Origin: Polydactylus sextarius
Lineage: Eukaryota > Chordata > Actinopteri > Polynemidae
Direction of reading: 5' to 3'
Length of the DNA: 64,000 nt
NCBI GenBank assembly: GCA_016801845.1
Contig: CM028927.1
Span: 15,252,501 to 15,316,500 of the forward strand
In this document: piece by piece, positions 59,594 to 64,000 of the stretch
Position numbering within the stretch: position 1 is the first letter of the stretch
Layout of the letters: every line of letters starts with the position of its first letter
Notes under the pieces: generated by a model
Told to the model about the DNA's origin: nothing
What the model saw: the letters and a program-made list of their open reading frames with translations, nothing else
Database searches by the model: none
Position numbers and translations under genes: made by a program

Positions 59594-62165
59594 GTAAGAG
59601 CAATTCAAGTTCTTTTGAATTGTTTATCCATTGAGACGTGGACATTTCACGTCTCAACGAAACATCTCACACAATCAACAAATGTTGTGTTTTTTTGACA
59701 AACAAGTAACTGTAGCTGGACTGAGTTAGTCGGAACAGTTCATTTATGAGATTAAAGTGTTATTCCTCAATATAATAACTCTGTGTTACATAACATTCTG
59801 TTGGGCCATCTGCATTGGGTTACTTGGAACAAAAGATCTGCTGACTAATGAGTTCTTACTGCGCAGGGTGTGTGTGTGTGTGTGTGTGTGACTGAATGTG
59901 GGGCAGTGGACATGAGGCCACCAGCAGCTTGAGGTCAGGGGCCTTTATATGTCCTCTGGTCACCTTGTATTATGTCACTCAAATGATTGAGCCATTTTAC
60001 AGCGTCTTTACATCTCGTTCTTATGTTTATGATAATGTATATAGGCACTGGCTTAGTCAGAACATAAACAAACATACACATGCCTACAGAGTAAGATGTC
60101 AGAGATTAGCTTGGCTTCCTTCAGGTGATCTCATTGCATCAAGACTTCCCATGTCTTTTTTTTTTTTTTTTTTTTTTTTTTACAACCATTCCTTTGCTCA
60201 TTACCTTGTACGTGTCCTCTCCCACTGAGGTGAATCAGAAAGTATATACACAATAACCTCCTGCTACTTATTTATACTACCTGTTTTACTCCTGGCACGA
60301 TAAAATCTGGCATCTGCCTGAACACGTCATCCTCTCCAAAGCAACCGTGTCTCAAAGCAAAGGTTTAAAGAGGAAGTTCACCGGAAGAGAGAGAGAGGGC
60401 GATGTCACACTCATTTCTTCTGAGACCGCTTTCAAGATTCAACACTGATGTTTTGCGCTTGACTTTGGTGTCCCCTTCCTCTTTTGCTCTTGAATCAGGC
60501 AACACTTTCCGTCGTCCTTCCTCTTCACTCCTCTCTATGAAGCATTTACTACTGCCAGATAAGAGAAGCATGCAAACTATGGTGATAAAATCAAATTGAG
60601 AGCTAATTTCAAATCCCTATAGCCCTTGTTTACAAGCCATCGCATCTGACAGTCATTTCACACATTGATTTTATAGTGTTTTCTGGGTTTGTGTGCTCAT
60701 ATACAGTTTTTCACATTGACCAAACAGAATAAGTGTGTCTCACATCATATGACACTTTCAGACAGACATCAGGCTTATTTATATGTGTGTACAGATGAAA
60801 AATGAAACATGATAACACTCTCGTGGTTGTCAGTAATTTTCTTTGCTTAAATCCCAACCATTGAGTGGTTTCCCTTCCTAAAGAAAATGTCATGTGACTG
60901 TTTCTCCTTAACTTTCTCACCAAAGCTGGGAAATTCATCTTGCTCGGTGGTCAAGAAACAAAGCTACTCACACATGTTGGTTTTTGTGGCATGATTTGTA
61001 CATAAAGATCACATTAAACAGGCACAACTGTCAGTAAAGCAGAGATGTAAGGGATTTTTTTTTTGCATAAACCAGACAGATGAGTCAGAGTCTCAGAGGG
61101 TGTGAAAACAGAGAATGTGGTGAACTCAGTTGTTTTTTTTTTTTTATTATTTATTATTATCAAGATCAAAACATGCTGCACTTATTTGGCCAAGATCCCC
61201 ACAATGTCTTAATTTTTTTTTTTTTTTTTTTATGGTGAAGGGTGCCAAGAAAGCCGAAGAGGGGTGAAAAAGGGGCACGTGGCAGATGGGGTATTTGCAA
61301 CGGGTGCCAGTGAGGTGGGAGAAAGAGGCAGAGGAGAGGAGGGGGAAAGCTGGGAAGAGGAGGATGTGTGTTTGTAAGGGGGTGGGTGAGTGGGGGGGAT
61401 TTAGGTTAAAACCAGATGATTAACTTTCATCGGGGATAGGCAGCCAGCTAGGCAGTCAGCCAGGCATCAGGCTTCAACCTGGCAGGCACACGCGCTATTT
61501 CAAGACAACTACAGAGAGGATGAGGACTTTGGGGGAAGGGAATGGAAGGAAAAAGGAGGGCGTTCGGGAGTGCGATAGCGTGGGTGGACAAGAACGCCCA
61601 CCCGCCTTTCTTTCGTTCCTCAACACCCTTCCTTACCCTCACCCTCATCCCCCTCCCCCTTCCTTCCAAACCTGAGCGGTTAAGCAGCAGCCGTGGGCCA
61701 GCAGCCGCATCGCTTCGTTAATCACGCAACACCAACGAAGTACAATGTCCCTGTCACACTGCTTAGAATCACCTCGTTTGCCCTCCCTGCCACTTGTACA
61801 CACACACACACACAAGCCGTCCTCACTGACCTGTTGCTCCTAATTAACTGCTTTTACATCACACGCAAAAAAAGCCAACAACTCCACCCTTTTACAGTGT
61901 GAAAAATCATCACTGTATGTTCAGGTGATTTCATCTTATTTTAGTTTGGTTTTTCTTTTTTTCTTAGGTTTCGTGGAATGTCATAATAATGGAAATCATT
62001 CGAATTATCAGAATTATCTTGAAATCTAATTCGTCGGTGGCAGGAAGAGAGAGTGTGTGTTGATGTTTGTGGGGGGCTGTGGGTGGTGGGGGTATTGAAG
62101 GATTGAACACAAAGCTCCTCAAGAAAGCGAGGCCATGTGCACGCTGCAGATGCCGTTGCCTGATG

Positions 62166-62249
<84 letters not shown>

Positions 62250-63064
62250 GCTTGGTTGTGTTTTGAAGAGTGTTGACCCCAAGCCAGAGAACTGTCTATC
62301 AAGTGTGAACTGTAAAGCTGTTCTGCGGAACGAGGAGGATGCTGTGTGGATCTTCCATAGAAAAATACTTAGTTAGGCTATGCATATCTCAGGTAATGAG
62401 TCTGACTCATTTCCAGTATTTTTTAGCTGAATGGTGTTGAAATTCCTCATCTAAAGAGTGATAGTCAGAACCAAGTTGTACATTTCTTCTTTGTCTTTGT
62501 CTTTTACCTTTGTGTTTTTCCACTCCAATCACCATGTAAGCAACAGGTAACACTGCTTCCTCTGAGTGTGTGTGCGTGAGTGTGTGTGTTTATGAGGACA
62601 GCAGGTCAGAGATCAGTGGCGTAAGTCAGAGAAAGTGTAATACTCTTCATTCGTTTAACTTATTAGCGCAGCAAGTGGGTCACCTTGTAGGTTTTAACAT
62701 GACTCCAGAGCTGTCTGGGTCAACATGACTAAGCCAACGCGGCTGAAAATCAGGTCAACAACTTGACGCACGTAAACAATCGATCGACAAGAGTGTATTA
62801 TATGTAGAGGTTTAAAATAAGAAATAACACATATTAATGGATACTCCAATCACTGATCATCAACTGAGTAACTCTTTTGGTATGTTTTTGGTGGGAGTTA
62901 TTGAGTAATATTCCATATAATTCTGAATTTGTCATGTTTTCCAGGTGATAGGCGTGTTCAGCAAAGAGTACATTCCTCAGGGGACTCGCTTTGGCCCCTT
63001 GCAAGGAGACATCTACACCAAAGACAACGTACCCAAGCATGCCAACAGGAAATACTTCTGGAGG
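59423..63064 (+). CDS. prdm1: PR/SET domain zinc-finger repressor Blimp-1, 5' part (2 coding exons)
   Basis: Nuclear transcriptional repressor that drives terminal differentiation in B cells and several embryonic fates in fish. Coding exons 59423-59593 and 62945-63064 give 97 residues and run out of the window; the rest of the PR domain and the zinc fingers are not here. Residues 22-26 (CTYIV), 45-52 (IPRNLTFKY) and 58-97 (VIGVFSKEYIPQGTRFGPL to HANRKYFWR) match the human start of PRDM1. The ATG aligns with the internal Met (MKMD) of the long human form. The first 40 residues are more divergent (WREVDFALN for WTEAEFEEK), so which teleost copy (a, b or c) this is cannot be said. Confidence 0.9.
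59594..62944. other. prdm1 intron
   Basis: Contains T runs (60155-60181, 61133-61145, 61210-61231), a purine-rich and GC-richer stretch (61230-61720) and a GT array (62168-62244). No further exon was recognised; the flanking exons join in frame. Confidence 0.55.
62168..62244. repeat. (GT)38 microsatellite
   Basis: Perfect GT array in the prdm1 intron, flanked on the right by a single GC interruption. Confidence 0.96.
62945..63064 (+). CDS. prdm1: prdm1 exon: start of the PR/SET domain
   Basis: 40 codons between acceptor ttttccag and donor gtaaga. VIGVFSKEYIPQGTRFGPLQ then GDIYTKDNVPKHANRKYFWR is very close to the human sequence. The PR domain is a SET-related fold without known methyltransferase activity in this protein. 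Confidence 0.93.
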
Positions 63065-63114
63065 GTAAGAAAAACTAACACACACATGCACATACCAACA
63101 TAAAACACACCATG

Positions 63115-63115
<1 letters not shown>

Positions 63116-63147
<32 letters not shown>
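63116..63147. repeat. (TA)16 microsatellite
   Basis: Lies 52 bases after the donor of the PR-domain exon of prdm1. Confidence 0.9.
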
Positions 63148-63150
<3 letters not shown>

Positions 63151-63487
63151 ACACCAGTCAAACCAGTCCAGTTTCTATTGGTTAGGCAAGAGAAAGTCTA
63201 ATGTCTGGATGTGACAAAAAAAAGACCGTGGGAACAATCAGAGGTCGTACAGATGACCTGTTTTTGTCTTCCTCTCTTTTTTTTTTTTTTTTAAAAAAAA
63301 AGAAGTTTCATATTAAGTCCATGTCCATGCGTCAGTAGACCGACAAAAATTGCTTTCACAGACACTGCAGGAGTTTTGGTGAAAAATTTAGAGGAAGTTG
63401 TCAATGCTAGTGGCACGTAGTGTCTTACTGGCAATCTGGTCCTATGCAACATGTGTCACAGACACAAAGGAAGGGCCTATTGTTCAA

Positions 63488-63488
<1 letters not shown>

Positions 63489-63526
<38 letters not shown>
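63489..63526. repeat. (CA)19 microsatellite
   Basis: Perfect CA run in the prdm1 intron at the right edge of the window. Confidence 0.93.
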
Positions 63527-63529
<3 letters not shown>

Positions 63530-64000
63530 CCTTTTGGTCTTTAAGTCCCATATTTCTTTTCTTCCTCTCTCCTATCCACACTTTGCTTGTGTCACACAGG
63601 ACTTTTTTTTTCTTCTTTTTCTGCTGAGTCACTTTCCCAAAACTTTTTGATGCCATCAAACGTATTTTCCTTCCGGCTTCATTTCCTGTAAACCTGTGAA
63701 AAGGGGTGTTCCTGCACTAGTGTGATTGTTCTGGAAGGTTATTGTGAGCCGCATGACACAGGCGGATTCGGATGTGTGCGTCTACATTTGGCTGGGGGCC
63801 AGCACCTGTCTGTCATGGCTTTCAGCTACTTCATTTTCCTTTCATCTTGTTTGCTTTCGTAATCCAACGCGTACATTTTGAAGTGATTGTAATTAAAAGT
63901 ACCACAAGCATGTGAGCCACCTAGCCACCGCACTGAAAAGTGAGTGAGAGAGAGAGAAGAAAATGACAAAGCAAAAGAGGGAGGGAAGCAGTGGGCGGGC

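Larger units (their letters stand above)
63065..64000. other. prdm1 intron, right edge
   Basis: TA array (63116-63147), T run (63279-63292) and CA array (63489-63526). The next exon, expected to begin with a YSRGELHHF-like sequence, is not present before the window ends. Confidence 0.55.

Overview
This is vertebrate nuclear DNA from a ray-finned (teleost) fish. The protein-coding exons are short and GT-AG bounded, and the introns carry dense CA/GT microsatellites, fish-type LINE and SINE remnants and small foldback elements. The repeat types suggest a spiny-rayed (percomorph) fish, but no species can be assigned. There are no bacterial operons, CRISPR arrays or phage genes. Nearly all long open frames are repeat translations or shadows; the genes were rebuilt exon by exon from splice sites and protein family resemblance.

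Layout. (1) About 1-30,160, plus strand: the 3' part of an Eph receptor gene. Thirteen exons (1613-27618) encode 597 residues: second fibronectin III domain, transmembrane helix, juxtamembrane segment, kinase-like domain, SAM domain and a C-terminal Val-Gln-Val, followed by a long 3' UTR. Loss of the catalytic Asp (HRD reads HKR) and of the DFG Asp (SGF), together with overall resemblance to the human protein, identify epha10, the Eph pseudokinase. The ligand-binding half lies left of the window. (2) About 30,160-34,232: spacer between two convergent 3' ends. (3) 34,233-46,511, minus strand: a complete prolyl oligopeptidase gene, prep, with 15 coding exons that join in frame to 709 codons with the catalytic Ser553, Asp640 and His679. 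Its first coding exon is only 42 bp. (4) About 46,512-58,600: a 12-kb divergent spacer with several candidate conserved non-coding elements, one LINE tail and long microsatellites. (5) About 58,600-64,000, plus strand: the 5' end of prdm1 (Blimp-1), with a putative non-coding first exon, the exon with the start codon (59423) and the exon that begins the PR/SET domain. The rest lies right of the window.

How the genes relate: they are three unrelated single-copy functions, a signalling-dead guidance receptor, a cytosolic peptidase and a developmental transcriptional repressor. The prep/prdm1 head-to-head arrangement matches the human 6q21 order as I remember it, while EPHA10 is on human chromosome 1, so the epha10-prep junction is the unusual part. 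No wholly new system was found. The most interesting signals are a 41-codon serine tract inserted in a fibronectin III loop of epha10, the degenerate kinase motifs, an upstream ORF spanning the first prdm1 splice junction, a pair of foldback elements in prep introns, CTCF-like motifs, and candidate enhancers near prdm1.
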